DNA from: Bacillota bacterium
GTDB lineage: Bacteria > Bacillota > UBA4882 > UBA8346
Direction: 5' to 3'
Assembly: GCA_023417475.1 (NCBI GenBank)
Contig: JAEZFP010000048.1
Coordinates: forward strand, 1 to 64,000
DNA: 64,000 bases
The notes beneath the pieces are model-generated. The model made no database searches. It saw only the letters and a list, made by a program, of their open reading frames with translations, and was not told where the DNA came from. Positions 25,350 to 35,171 of the stretch are shown one piece after another (position 1 is the stretch's first letter; the number at the start of each line of letters is the position of its first letter). Made by a program: the position numbers and the translations under genes.

Positions 25350-25734
25350 AACGACACCTCTTTATCGTCATTATTTTTCTGAAAGTTAACAAATCGATCA
25401 ATGAATCCCATCCGGGATTTGATAAATTTCCTCATTATATTGTAAACTCTCTTTCGTTTATTGAAAAGGTGTAAAAATTTTTCCCCTTAATTTTTAATTA
25501 AAATAACTCTAAACTATTGTTAAAAGGATCCAATTAATTGCCGAATCAATCATTGAAGCTTGAATTCCAAAAAATATGCGAAGGGATGAAAGTAATGAAA
25601 AAAGGGCTGTTGTTGTTTATGAACTTACAAGTCCATTTGCAACAGCCCTCATCACCACTACATCTCGATACGCTTTCGACCCTCGCGTTAATCTATTGAG
25701 CACCTTTCGGTGTTAATAACGCCTTAGCCTGCCC
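25350..25734. other. Intergenic region between the cobalamin operon and the Gfo/Idh gene
   Basis: It holds the promoter side of the oxidoreductase gene (25350-25560, AT-rich) and the terminator of the long tetrapyrrole operon (25596-25650). A smaller hairpin (CACC/GGTG near 25700) lies closer to cobO. No gene is seen. Confidence 0.6.
25596..25650 (-). terminator. Terminator of the cobalamin operon
   Basis: GGGCTGTTG (25604-25612) and CAACAGCCC (25640-25648) form the stem. Read on the minus strand the stem is followed by six Ts (25603-25598). It lies 85 bases after the cobO stop and ends the 27-gene operon. Confidence 0.85.
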
Positions 25735-26262
25735 TCAATATTCAATCCCTTCCCTGGCGCCGATCCCGCGCTCAAAGGGATGTTTTACCGCTCGAACCTC
25801 GGAAACGTAATCGGCCAGCTCGACCAGTTCTACCGGAGCGCGCCGCCCCGTCAAGACCACTTCCACGGCGGCCGGTTTTTCCCGTAACCAAGCGATCACC
25901 GCTGCGAGCGGCAGCAACCCCGTGGCGATCGCCGCCATCACCTCGTCCAAAATCAACAGCTCGCAAGCGCCGTCCGCCGCGAGCGTTTGAGCCAAATTCC
26001 ACAGTTCGTTCACGGTCGCCGCCGCAGCCGCCCGTTCGGTAGGATTGAGATCCTTGACAAATTTGGTCAGTTCCGGATGGCGTTGGATTAGATACCCCGC
26101 GCCCAACTGCCGGAGCACAGTCAACTCTCCGGTTTCGCGGCCTTTCAGAAATTGAATCAACGCCACCCGTTGGCCCCGGCCATACGCCCGGAGACTCAAG
26201 CCCAACGCCGCTGTGGTTTTTCCCTTGCCGTCACCGGTATAGATGTGAATCAGTCCCCGCAT
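25735..26262 (-). CDS. cobO: Corrinoid adenosyltransferase CobO/BtuR type
   Basis: It transfers the 5'-deoxyadenosyl group of ATP to the cobalt of a cob(I)yrinic acid diamide or related corrinoid. The product is 175 residues from ATG 26262; the long upstream open extension lies in another frame of cobD and is not real. The N-terminal P-loop reads YTGDGKGKTTAALGL (residues 7-21), followed by ALIQFLKG and the Walker B ELLILDEVMAA, all as in CobA/CobO-type enzymes. It is the last gene of the operon and overlaps the cobD 3' end by 13 bases. Confidence 0.9.
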   Translation of the reverse strand: MRGLIHIYTGDGKGKTTAALGLSLRAYGRGQRVALIQFLKGRETGELTVLRQLGAGYLIQRHPELTKFVKDLNPTERAAAAATVNELWNLAQTLAADGACELLILDEVMAAIATGLLPLAAVIAWLREKPAAVEVVLTGRRAPVELVELADYVSEVRAVKHPFERGIGAREGIEY

Positions 26263-27371
26263 CGAAACCGCTCTCCTTCTGCTTCCACCGCGTTTGCCGC
26301 GCCGAGGATTTCGCCCAACCACCGCAGCAAGATCCGGTTGCTCGCCCGGTCGCGGACGGCGACCCGGAAATACCGTTCGTTTAAACCCTGAAAATTGGCG
26401 GCCGCCCGGATTAAAACGCCCCGCGCCGCCAGCCGTTGCTGTAAAACCGCAACCGTCATCCCCGCGCAAAGCTCCACTAAGATAAAGTTGGTTCGCGGTT
26501 CAAACACCCGCAGCCCCGGCAACATCCGTAAGGATCGGGCCAGCCACCCTAGTTCGGAATGGAGCCACTCCTGCGTCCGTTGCAAATAATCTTCCGCCCG
26601 GGGCAGGAAATCGGCGACCGCGTCGGCCAACAGATTGACCGACCAGGGTAATTGCGCCCGGCGCAACGCGGCGATCAACTCCGGCCGGCCCAACCCGTAT
26701 CCCACCCGCAACCCGGGAATGGCGAAAATTTTCGTAAAAGCCCGGATCAGAAACAATTGCGGAAACTCGTCCAACAACGGGACCAGGGAATTGACGTTGC
26801 CGCCCACCGTCAGTTCGATAAACGCCTCGTCGACGATGCAGGCCGCCCCGGCCGCTTGGGTGAGGGCGGCCAACTCGCGCAGTTGCGTCAGGGGCAACAA
26901 CGTGGCGGTGGGATTGTTCGGGTTGCAAAGCATCAGACAATCCATCCCGTTGAGCGCCGCGCTAAGCCGCGCCAAATCCACTCGAAACCCGTCCGCCGGA
27001 TCCAGCGTGAAATAGGTCACCGCCGCGCCCGTCGCCATTGCCGCCGGTTGATACTCCGAAAACGTCGGGGCGACGATCAAAACCCGCCGGGGCCGCAAGA
27101 CCCGGAACACCAGATAAATGATTTCCGCCGCGCCGTTGCCGGCGATAACCCCTTCCTCCGGTGTCTGCAAATACCGGGCGATGCTTGCCCGCAGCTTGCG
27201 CTGATCCGGGTCCGGATAATCGCCGAGCCGCTCCAGCCGTTCCCGCAGATAGCCTTTTAAGATTTCCGGCGTGCCCAACGGATTGATATTGGCGCTGAAA
27301 TCCAACAAATTTTCCCGTTGGCAACCCCATTCCGCTTCCGCCTGATACACGTTGCCGCCATGCCCGTCCAT
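26250..27371 (-). CDS. cobD: Threonine-phosphate decarboxylase CobD
   Basis: A PLP enzyme that makes (R)-1-amino-2-propanol O-2-phosphate, the linker of the nucleotide loop. The 373-residue class I/II aminotransferase fold starts with HGGNVYQAEAEWG and has NPNNPTATLLP, the PLP-anchoring Asp region IVDEAFIEL, and the Schiff-base Lys in RAFTKIFAIPGLRVGYG. It adjoins cbiB in a TAATG junction; CobD and CbiB act one after the other. Confidence 0.9.
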   Translation of the reverse strand: MDGHGGNVYQAEAEWGCQRENLLDFSANINPLGTPEILKGYLRERLERLGDYPDPDQRKLRASIARYLQTPEEGVIAGNGAAEIIYLVFRVLRPRRVLIVAPTFSEYQPAAMATGAAVTYFTLDPADGFRVDLARLSAALNGMDCLMLCNPNNPTATLLPLTQLRELAALTQAAGAACIVDEAFIELTVGGNVNSLVPLLDEFPQLFLIRAFTKIFAIPGLRVGYGLGRPELIAALRRAQLPWSVNLLADAVADFLPRAEDYLQRTQEWLHSELGWLARSLRMLPGLRVFEPRTNFILVELCAGMTVAVLQQRLAARGVLIRAAANFQGLNERYFRVAVRDRASNRILLRWLGEILGAANAVEAEGERFRCGD

Positions 27372-28363
27372 TACAAAATCCTCTCAAAATACAAAATCAA
27401 CAATCCTAATCCCGCTCCCAGCAACGAAGTCACGTAAAGCAACTTCACGGTCGCGCCAATATCCCCGGCCTCCAACGGTTTCAACGGGTCGCCCAAGGTC
27501 GGTTTGGCGACGATCCGGCCAAAATAGACGTTGGCGCCGCCCAGTTGAATCCCTAACGCGCCGGCGACCGCCGCTTCGGGATAGGCGCAATTGGGGCTGT
27601 CGTGACAGCGGCGGTCCCGGAGCATCGTCCGGAAGCTTTGCCGCGAATCAAACCCCAGCAGTCCGGCGGCGCACGGAATCAGCAATCCGGTCAACCGAGC
27701 CGGGAGAAAATTGGCACCATCGTCCAGTTTGGCGGAGGCCCAGCCAAAATACTGATACCGTTCGTTTTTATAACCCACCATTGAATCCAACGTGCTAACC
27801 GCCTTAAAGGCGTATACCAACGGCGCCGCCATTCCGAAACACCCGCCGAGCACCGCGTAGCATAACGGCGCAATCACTCCGTCCACCGTATTCTCAGCCG
27901 TCGTCTCCACCACCGCCCGGATCACTTCCGGCTCCGTCAAGTTCGTCGTCTCCCTGCCGACCAACATACCTAATTGTTGCCGGGCGGCGGTTAAGTCCAG
28001 TCCGGATAACGCCTGCCGTACCTTGACCGCTTCCACCGCCAGGCAACGGGTGGCCAACGCCGTATAGATCAAATAAATATTCAGCAGATGATATCCCACC
28101 GCGCCGCCCAACCACAACGCCAGCCGCAACATCAGCCAAACCGCGCCAAAGCTCACCGCCGTGGTGGCCCCGGCCAAAATAATTCCCGCCCAGCGCTCCC
28201 GAATCGGACGCGTATTGGCGCGACCGCCTCCGGTCCAACGGCGCAGGATTGGTTCCAACCCATGGATCCAAGCGCCGATCAACCGGACCGGATGATACAA
28301 CCAGTGCGGATCGCCGATTAACAAATCAAGCAAATAAGCGCAGACCAGATCGATCACGATCAT
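27371..28363 (-). CDS. cbiB: Adenosylcobinamide-phosphate synthase CbiB
   Basis: An integral membrane protein that attaches aminopropanol phosphate to the corrin f-propionate. The 330 residues carry the family start LLDLLIGDPHWLYHPVRLIG, the NLTEPEVIRAVVETTAENTV segment with conserved acidic residues, and a C-terminal membrane helix. Several hydrophobic segments are visible. It sits between cbiP and cobD, 4 bases after cbiP, the usual order. Confidence 0.91.
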   Translation of the reverse strand: MIVIDLVCAYLLDLLIGDPHWLYHPVRLIGAWIHGLEPILRRWTGGGRANTRPIRERWAGIILAGATTAVSFGAVWLMLRLALWLGGAVGYHLLNIYLIYTALATRCLAVEAVKVRQALSGLDLTAARQQLGMLVGRETTNLTEPEVIRAVVETTAENTVDGVIAPLCYAVLGGCFGMAAPLVYAFKAVSTLDSMVGYKNERYQYFGWASAKLDDGANFLPARLTGLLIPCAAGLLGFDSRQSFRTMLRDRRCHDSPNCAYPEAAVAGALGIQLGGANVYFGRIVAKPTLGDPLKPLEAGDIGATVKLLYVTSLLGAGLGLLILYFERIL

Positions 28364-28367
28364 CCCG

Positions 28368-29903
28368 TCACGACCCCCAGTTTTCCATGATCCGGTAAAT
28401 CTGTCCGAGATCGAGGTTTAACCGGAGTTGCTCCGCCAGCAGATCGTATTGACTCTCTTTAAAACTGCGGTAGTCGGTTGGCATCCCCGCCAAGGGATTC
28501 AGTCCTTTACGGGACCGGATATTATTAATCAGCCCCGCCGTGAACCGGACATTGTCAAACAAGCCGTGCAGATAACTGCCGAAAACGCTGCCCTGGAGGT
28601 TGCAGACCCCACCGTTGACCCCGTTGTTTTCGTTCCCAAACGGCTGCTCCAGTTCGATCAAAGGAACCGTCCCTTCATGGCAGGTCGTGACACCGAGATG
28701 AATCTCATACCCGGCCAGGGCAAGTCCGCCCAACCCGGCAAACAGCCCCTGATCATGGATGAGCTTGCCCGCGATTTGGACGGTCCGCTTCTCCCGCTCC
28801 AACACGGTGTCGATGTTCAACAACCCCATTCCGGCGCTCTGCTCCAGCTCGCTTTCCATCCGGTAGGGATCGGCAATGGTTTTCCCCAGCATCTGAAAAC
28901 CGCCGCAAATTCCGGCAATGATCGCGCCGCGCCGGTGTTGGCGGATCAGAGCGTTCTCCAAACCCGAGCGGCGGAGGTACGCCAAATCCTCCAAGGTATT
29001 TTTGGTACCCGGCAAAATGATCAGATCCGGTTCGCCAAGGCTCGCTACCGTTTCCACATAGCGGAGACTGACATCCTCAAGGTTCTCCAAAACGTTAAAA
29101 TCGGTAAAGTTTGATAAACGGGGCAATTTGACGACGGCGATGTCCACACCGGCGGTTTGGGGTTGCTGCCGGGTGAACCGTTCAGTCAGACTGTCCTCAT
29201 CCTCGATATTGAGCTTCAGATAGGGCACCACTCCAAGTACCGGACGTTTGACGATCTCTTCCAGCATCACGATTCCCGGTTGCAGGATACTCCGGTCGCC
29301 CCGGAATTTATTGATGACCACTCCTTGCACCCGTTGCCGCTCACCCTCGGCCAGCAACAGCATTGTCCCGGCAAGCGCGGCGAAAACCCCGCCCCGGTCG
29401 ATATCGCCCACCAGCAATACCGGCGCGTCCGCCAACTCGGCCATGCCCATATTGACGATATCCTTGTCCCGGAGATTAATCTCCGCCGGACTGCCGGCCC
29501 CTTCGATCACCACGATCTCGTTGGCGGCGGCCAAGGCGTCATAATGCCCCTTGACCAGACCGGCCAGTTGCGGTTTGAATTCATGGTATTCCACGGCCGA
29601 CATATTGCCGTAAACCTTGCCGCCCACAATGACCTGGGCGTTCCGATCGGTCGTCGGTTTCAACAACACCGGATTCATCCGGACGTCGGGCGGCAATCCC
29701 GCCGCCTCCGCCTGCACCACTTGCGCCCGTCCCATCTCCAGTCCGTCCGCGGTGATAAATGAGTTCAGCGCCATATTTTGCGCTTTAAACGGCGCGACCT
29801 TGAAGCCGTCTTGCCGGAAGATGCGGCATAACCCGGCGGTGATCAGACTTTTGCCGACCGCCGAAGCCACGCCTTGGATCATTATGCGTTTGGTCCGCGT
29901 CAT
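28368..29903 (-). CDS. cbiP: Cobyric acid synthase CbiP (CobQ)
   Basis: A glutamine-dependent amidase that adds four amides to adenosylcobyrinic acid a,c-diamide. The 511-residue protein starts at ATG 29903 (MTRTKRIMIQG) after GGGAG. The N-terminal dethiobiotin-synthase-like domain has the P-loop GVASAVGKS (about residues 10-18). The C-terminal type I glutaminase domain has the nucleophile Cys in GICGGFQMLG and the His in GSYLHGLFDN. The ATG overlaps the cbiA stop by one base. Confidence 0.92.
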   Translation of the reverse strand: MTRTKRIMIQGVASAVGKSLITAGLCRIFRQDGFKVAPFKAQNMALNSFITADGLEMGRAQVVQAEAAGLPPDVRMNPVLLKPTTDRNAQVIVGGKVYGNMSAVEYHEFKPQLAGLVKGHYDALAAANEIVVIEGAGSPAEINLRDKDIVNMGMAELADAPVLLVGDIDRGGVFAALAGTMLLLAEGERQRVQGVVINKFRGDRSILQPGIVMLEEIVKRPVLGVVPYLKLNIEDEDSLTERFTRQQPQTAGVDIAVVKLPRLSNFTDFNVLENLEDVSLRYVETVASLGEPDLIILPGTKNTLEDLAYLRRSGLENALIRQHRRGAIIAGICGGFQMLGKTIADPYRMESELEQSAGMGLLNIDTVLEREKRTVQIAGKLIHDQGLFAGLGGLALAGYEIHLGVTTCHEGTVPLIELEQPFGNENNGVNGGVCNLQGSVFGSYLHGLFDNVRFTAGLINNIRSRKGLNPLAGMPTDYRSFKESQYDLLAEQLRLNLDLGQIYRIMENWGS

Positions 29904-31297
29904 CAACAACTCCCTTTCGCATAGGCCGCGCAACGGCGCAGCCAGTTTTCGGCCAGGGACGGATTGGCTTCGAAATGCAGATGGGGGTAAGCGGCCAGCA
30001 CATTTTGATACGTCAGCCCGCCGGACCAACAACCGGCCGCGCCATCCGCCCGCTCTTTGGTCATCCGGTAGGCTTGTTCCGCCGCCAGTTGCTCCGTCAG
30101 GCCGGTGATTTCCGAATAATGAAATTCATGGGCGCGGATGCGTTGCCCGGCCGGTCCCAAAAGCGTGTCGCGGATCGTTGCAACTTCCACGTACCCGAAA
30201 TGCTGCAATGAACCGGTGATTTGACCGGCCACCGGAAAAACGGCGCACATTTCATGGGTCGCCCCTAGCTGATCGGTCAAACTGCGACAGAGGTAAAGCA
30301 GTCCGCCGCATTCGGCGTAAACCGGCATTCCCCGCTCGGCCGCCCGCCGTACGCTTTCCCGCATTGACCGGTTGGCGGAAAGGGTCGCGGCAAAAACCTC
30401 CGGATAGCCGCCGCCGAAATAAAGGCCGTCGAGTCCCTCCGGCAGTTGAACGTCGCACAACGGGCTAAAAAAGATCAATTCCGCTCCGAGCTGTCGCAAC
30501 AGCGCGAAATTATCATGATAATAAAAGTTAAACGCCGCATCCTGGGCGACGCCCAACCGCACCCGGCCAAGCGCCCGCCGGTCGCTCCGCGGCGCGTCAA
30601 GGGGTCCCGCGCTGCCGGCCAGCGCGACGAGGGCTTCCAGATCGATCGTGTCGGCCAATATCCCGGTCAAACGCCCGAGCTTCTCCGTCAAACCGTCGAT
30701 TTCCGCCTGGGGAACCAACCCCAAATGCCGACTGGGTAAGGTTATTTCCGGCAAATAAGGTAGGTAACCCAGGACCTGTACGCCGTTTTCCGTTTCAATG
30801 ATCCGTTTGAGCAGTAAAAAGTGGCTCTTGCTCTTTAGCTGGTTGAGAATGACCCCTTGAATCGGCAGCCCCGGGACAAATTGCTGATACCCCCGGATCA
30901 AGGCGGCAACACTCAACGACATTCCCGCCGCGTTGACCACCAGCACAACCGGCGTTTGCAGGATCTGGGCCACCTGGGCGGTACTGCCCTGGAGGGAAAC
31001 GCCGCGTTGCCCGTCAAACAGTCCCATCACTCCCTCGATGACCGCCAGATCGGCGTCAGCGGCCCGCGTCGCAAACAGCCGCCGCAATATCGCTTCATCC
31101 AGCAACCAGGAGTCCAAATTGGCAGACGGCCTGCTGGTGACATATTGATGAAACATCGGGTCGATAAAATCCGGACCCACTTTAAAAGGCTGCACCGTCA
31201 GCCCCCGGCGCCGCAACAAAGAGAGCAAGCCCATTGTCAGCGTCGTTTTCCCGCAACCGCTCCCGGTTCCGGCAAGGATCAACCTGGCCATTCCCAT
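29903..31297 (-). CDS. cbiA: Cobyrinic acid a,c-diamide synthase CbiA
   Basis: It amidates the a and c side chains of cobyrinic acid with glutamine and ATP. The 464-residue protein starts at ATG 31297 (MGMARLILAG), nine bases after AGGAGG; an in-frame extension to 31432 would overlap hemL heavily. The P-loop is GTGSGCGKTT, the glutaminase Cys is in YAECGGLLYLCRSL, and the active-site His region is HEFHYSEI. It lies 40 bases after hemL. Confidence 0.91.
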   Translation of the reverse strand: MGMARLILAGTGSGCGKTTLTMGLLSLLRRRGLTVQPFKVGPDFIDPMFHQYVTSRPSANLDSWLLDEAILRRLFATRAADADLAVIEGVMGLFDGQRGVSLQGSTAQVAQILQTPVVLVVNAAGMSLSVAALIRGYQQFVPGLPIQGVILNQLKSKSHFLLLKRIIETENGVQVLGYLPYLPEITLPSRHLGLVPQAEIDGLTEKLGRLTGILADTIDLEALVALAGSAGPLDAPRSDRRALGRVRLGVAQDAAFNFYYHDNFALLRQLGAELIFFSPLCDVQLPEGLDGLYFGGGYPEVFAATLSANRSMRESVRRAAERGMPVYAECGGLLYLCRSLTDQLGATHEMCAVFPVAGQITGSLQHFGYVEVATIRDTLLGPAGQRIRAHEFHYSEITGLTEQLAAEQAYRMTKERADGAAGCWSGGLTYQNVLAAYPHLHFEANPSLAENWLRRCAAYAKGSC

Positions 31298-31337
31298 CCG
31301 CCGTTGCCTCCTTTCATTGATGGAAGTCGCCGTACGA

Positions 31338-32630
31338 TCAACAGCCCAATTCGGCAAAGCTGTCCCACACCGCCGCGATGGTCCGATCCAAGTCGGCGTC
31401 GCTATGGGCGGCCGATAAAAACAGCGCTTCAAATTGGGACGGCGGCAGATAAATCCCCTTGTCCAACATTAATTTGAAATAACGGGCAAACATTACCGTA
31501 TCCGCCCGGAGTGCCGTTTCATAATTGATTACCCGGTCCGCGGTAAAGAAGGGGCTAAGCAAGGAACCGACCCGGTTGACTGTCAAGGCCAGGCCATGAC
31601 GGGCGGCGGCCTCGACATACGTTTGCTCCAGCCGTTGGGCTTTCGCATCCAATTCCCGGTAGACGTCGGGATTGGTTTGCAACTGTCTCAAAGTGGCGAT
31701 TCCGGCCGCCATCGCCACCGGATTGCCCGATAAAGTTCCGGCTTGATAGACCGGACCCAACGGCGCCACCAAGTTCATGATCGCTTTTTTGCCGCCGTAT
31801 GCTCCTACCGGCATGCCGCCGCCGATGATCTTGCCCAAGGTGGTCAGATCGGGAATAACGCCATAATAGCCTTGCGCTCCGCCGTAGGAAACCCGGAACC
31901 CGGTGATCACCTCGTCAAAAATGAGCACAACGCCGTAGCTTTCAGTCAACCGCCGCAACAATTGCAAAAATTCCGGTTGCGGTTCAACCAGCCCCATGTT
32001 TCCGGCCACCGGTTCCACAATCACCGCCGCCAGCTCCGGGCCGATCTTTCGGAACAGATCCGTCAAATAGTCCCCGTCATTATAAGGCGCCATAATCGTG
32101 GCGGCGACAAAATCCGCCGGTACCCCGGCGCTATCGGGCGTCCCCAAAGTCAACAACCCCGAACCGGCCTTCACCAACAATGGATCGCTATGCCCGTGAT
32201 AACAGCCGGTAAATTTGACGATCTTCGACCGGCCGGTGTAGCCCCGGGCCAATCGGAGCGCACTCATCACCGCTTCCGTCCCGGAATTGACCATGCGCAC
32301 CATCTCCACCGAAGGCAACGCCGCGCTGATCATTTCCGCCAGGATCACCTCCCGCTCGGTGGGAGCTCCAAAGCTGGTCCCGTCCTGAGCCGCTTCGGTA
32401 ATCGCCGCAATCACTTCGGGATGGGCATGACCCAAAATCAACGGCCCCCAAGAACAAACATAATCCAAATACTCATGTCCGTCGACATCGGTGATCCGGC
32501 TACCCTGGGCTTTTTTGATAAAAAGCGGTTCCAACCCCACGCTGCGAAAAGCTCTGACCGGGCTGTTCACCCCACCCGGAATCACGCGGCCGGCAGCGGC
32601 GAACAATTGGTGGGAAAGCGGATTATTCAT
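31338..32630 (-). CDS. hemL: Glutamate-1-semialdehyde 2,1-aminomutase HemL
   Basis: It converts glutamate-1-semialdehyde to 5-aminolevulinate with PLP/PMP. The 430-residue protein starts at ATG 32630 (MNNPLSHQLF) after GGGGTGG. The signature start GGVNSPVRAF, the cofactor region VNSGTEAVMSALRLARG and the Schiff-base Lys in TTLGKIIGGGMPVGAYGG are intact. It overlaps the end of hemB by 8 bases. Together with HemA it shows that this organism uses the C5 route. Confidence 0.93.
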   Translation of the reverse strand: MNNPLSHQLFAAAGRVIPGGVNSPVRAFRSVGLEPLFIKKAQGSRITDVDGHEYLDYVCSWGPLILGHAHPEVIAAITEAAQDGTSFGAPTEREVILAEMISAALPSVEMVRMVNSGTEAVMSALRLARGYTGRSKIVKFTGCYHGHSDPLLVKAGSGLLTLGTPDSAGVPADFVAATIMAPYNDGDYLTDLFRKIGPELAAVIVEPVAGNMGLVEPQPEFLQLLRRLTESYGVVLIFDEVITGFRVSYGGAQGYYGVIPDLTTLGKIIGGGMPVGAYGGKKAIMNLVAPLGPVYQAGTLSGNPVAMAAGIATLRQLQTNPDVYRELDAKAQRLEQTYVEAAARHGLALTVNRVGSLLSPFFTADRVINYETALRADTVMFARYFKLMLDKGIYLPPSQFEALFLSAAHSDADLDRTIAAVWDSFAELGC

Positions 32631-33591
32631 GGCGCAACCACCCCGCAATCTCTTTGGCGAAATAGGTGATGATGATCTTGGCGCCGGCCCGCTTGATCGC
32701 CGTGACCGTCTCCATCACCACACCCGGTTCGTCGATCCAGCCTTGCGCGGCGGCCGCTTTGATCATCGCATACTCGCCGCTGACATTGTAGGCGGCCACC
32801 GGAACCTGAACTTGCGTGCTGATCGCCCGGATCACATCCAAATAAGCCAAAGCCGGCTTAACCATCACCATATCCGCGCCTTCGGCCAAGTCCAACTCCA
32901 CCTCTTTCACCGCTTCCCGGAGATTGGCATAATCCATCTGATAGGTTTTGCGATCACCGAAGAGCGGCCGGGATTGAGCCGCCTCCCGGAACGGGCCGTA
33001 AAATGACGAGGCATATTTGGCGCTATAAGCGAGCAACGCCGTGTCGACATAGCCGTGTTCGGCAAGGGTCCGGCGAATCGCGCCGATCCGCCCGTCCATC
33101 ATATCCGAAGGTGCGATGATATCGGCGCCGGACTGCGCATAGCTAAGCGCGGTCGCGCTTAAGAGCGGTAAGGTCGTATCGTTTAAGACCCGACCGTCTT
33201 GGATCAAGCCGCAATGGCCATGCGACGTATATTCGCATAAACAGACATCGGCAATGAACAGCAAGTGCGGAAAGCGCTCTTTACCCAAGCGCAAGGCCTG
33301 TTGAATAATTCCGTTTGGATGGTAGGCCCCGGATCCCGTTTCATCTTTGTGTTCCGGAATTCCGAAGAGTAAAACCGCCGGGATCTCCAGCGCGGCGACT
33401 TCCTCCAGTTCCTTTAGGTAGTCTTGTAATGATAAATTATAAATTCCCGGCATTGAGGGGATTTCCCGTTTTTGGGCCAGTCCCTCGGCAACAAATAACG
33501 GATATACCAGATCCGAAGTTTGCACCGTCGTTTCCCTTACCAAACTGCGCATTGCCGGACTGGTCCGCAGCCGGCGCGGTCGTATTGTCAT
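32623..33591 (-). CDS. hemB: Porphobilinogen synthase HemB
   Basis: It condenses two 5-aminolevulinates to porphobilinogen. The 322-residue enzyme has the Cys-rich zinc site DVCLCEYTSHGHCG (about residues 115-128) and the two active-site lysines in LAYSAKYASSFYGPF and MVMVKPALAY. The Cys-type site implies a zinc-dependent enzyme. It lies 56 bases after the cobA-hemD stop. Confidence 0.94.
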   Translation of the reverse strand: MTIRPRRLRTSPAMRSLVRETTVQTSDLVYPLFVAEGLAQKREIPSMPGIYNLSLQDYLKELEEVAALEIPAVLLFGIPEHKDETGSGAYHPNGIIQQALRLGKERFPHLLFIADVCLCEYTSHGHCGLIQDGRVLNDTTLPLLSATALSYAQSGADIIAPSDMMDGRIGAIRRTLAEHGYVDTALLAYSAKYASSFYGPFREAAQSRPLFGDRKTYQMDYANLREAVKEVELDLAEGADMVMVKPALAYLDVIRAISTQVQVPVAAYNVSGEYAMIKAAAAQGWIDEPGVVMETVTAIKRAGAKIIITYFAKEIAGWLRHE

Positions 33592-33647
33592 GATTAAACC
33601 TTCTTTCCGTAGCCATGTTGTTATTCCAAACCGGTTCGAACCAGGTT

Positions 33648-35171
33648 TTATTGATTGACCAGTTCCAATATTTTAGCGATCAAACCTTCCACGGTATGGG
33701 TTTCGGCCGTCGCAGCGACTTTAAGACCCATTTCCAACGCAGTTTGAGTTGTCACCGGACCGATCGCAACGACTTTACTACGTTCCAGCCAAGCAGGGCG
33801 CGTTCCCCCGAGCAAACTCAGGAAATGGCGCACCGTTGACGAACTCGTGAATGTTATAATATCAAACCCGTCTTTTGGTAAATTGGCGCGGAATGCCGCC
33901 GCAGCATTTTCATCCGCTAATGTTTGATAGGCCGTAACCGCCTCACAGGTGATTCCCGCCGCCGTCAATCCCTGGACCAATTCTTCCGAAGCTTGCTTAG
34001 CCCGGGTCAATAATACCCGGTCCGTGCCACTTAACCTTGCAAGCATCGCACCAAGCAAAGCGGTCGCAGTATATTCGGAAGGAACGAGATCGGCTTTGAA
34101 ACCATACTGCCATAAGGCTTGAGCGGTCGCTGCTCCATTGACGGCAAATTTCAGCCCCGCCAGTTGACGCCGGTCGATCTCTTCTTCCTGCAACAACCGG
34201 AAGAAATAATCCACCCCATTGGCGCTGGTAAAGACCACCCAGGAGAACTCCGCTAACCGCACCGCGGCTTTCCGAAACTCCGCTTGGTCCGCCCCATCGG
34301 CAGCGACCACCTTGATCATCGGATACTCCAGCGCGACCCCGCCCAATTCTTCAATCAAGCGGACAAGTTTGGACGCTTGTTCTCGGGCCCGGGTGACCAA
34401 AATCCGTTTTCCGGCCAACGGGCCGTGGGGAAACCAGTTTAATTTCTTCCGCAAAGCAACCACCGGACCAATGACGATCACTGCCGGTGAACCAATTCCC
34501 GCCTTGGCCGCCGCTTCGGCCAGTTCCGCCAATGGCGCGACCAGCACTCTTTGCCCAACGCTTGTCCCGTTTTGGATAATTGCTGCGGGAGTCGCCGGCG
34601 CCTTGCCATGGCGGATCAAGTTGGCGGTAATGGCCGCCAGGTTACCGACACCCATCAAAAAAATTAACGTCCCATCCAGCACGGCCAGTTGTTCGTAATT
34701 CAACTGACCGTCGGTCTTGTCCGGATCTTCGTGACCGGTGATCACGTGAAATGAAGAGCAATAATCGCGGTGCGTCACCGGAATGCCGGCGTAAGCCGGC
34801 ACCGCTACCGCCGACGAGACGCCCGGTACAATTTGAAAGGCGATTCCCCGCTCGACTAATGCTTCCGCTTCCTCGCCGCCCCGCCCGAAAACAAAGGGAT
34901 CGCCCCCTTTCACCCGGGCCACCCGTTTGCCGGTCAGCGCTTTTTCGATTAGGATCGCATTGATCTGCGCCTGCGTCGCCCAGTGACACTCCGGACCTTT
35001 GCCGACATAGATCAGTTCCGCATCGGGATTGGCGTATTGTAATATCTCTTCCCCAAGGAGCCGGTCGTAGACGATCACCTCGGCCTGGGCCAAACACTCA
35101 ACGGCTTTCACGGTCATCAGTTTTTTATCGCCCGGGCCGGCCCCGATCAGTTGGACCACTCCGTTTCCCAT
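33648..35171 (-). CDS. cobA-hemD: Fused uroporphyrinogen-III methyltransferase and uroporphyrinogen-III synthase
   Basis: A bifunctional enzyme of 507 residues from ATG 35171 (MGNGVVQLIGAGPGD), overlapping the hemC stop by one base. Residues 1-240 are the SAM-dependent methyltransferase that makes precorrin-2: IGAGPGDKKLMTVKA, VKGGDPFVFGRGGEEA and PVTHRDYCSSFHVITGH. Residues 250-507 are HemD, which closes the ring with D inversion: GKRILVTRAREQASKL and FTSSSTVRHFLSLLGG. This fusion is common in Bacillota and channels hydroxymethylbilane into precorrin-2. Confidence 0.93.
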   Translation of the reverse strand: MGNGVVQLIGAGPGDKKLMTVKAVECLAQAEVIVYDRLLGEEILQYANPDAELIYVGKGPECHWATQAQINAILIEKALTGKRVARVKGGDPFVFGRGGEEAEALVERGIAFQIVPGVSSAVAVPAYAGIPVTHRDYCSSFHVITGHEDPDKTDGQLNYEQLAVLDGTLIFLMGVGNLAAITANLIRHGKAPATPAAIIQNGTSVGQRVLVAPLAELAEAAAKAGIGSPAVIVIGPVVALRKKLNWFPHGPLAGKRILVTRAREQASKLVRLIEELGGVALEYPMIKVVAADGADQAEFRKAAVRLAEFSWVVFTSANGVDYFFRLLQEEEIDRRQLAGLKFAVNGAATAQALWQYGFKADLVPSEYTATALLGAMLARLSGTDRVLLTRAKQASEELVQGLTAAGITCEAVTAYQTLADENAAAAFRANLPKDGFDIITFTSSSTVRHFLSLLGGTRPAWLERSKVVAIGPVTTQTALEMGLKVAATAETHTVEGLIAKILELVNQ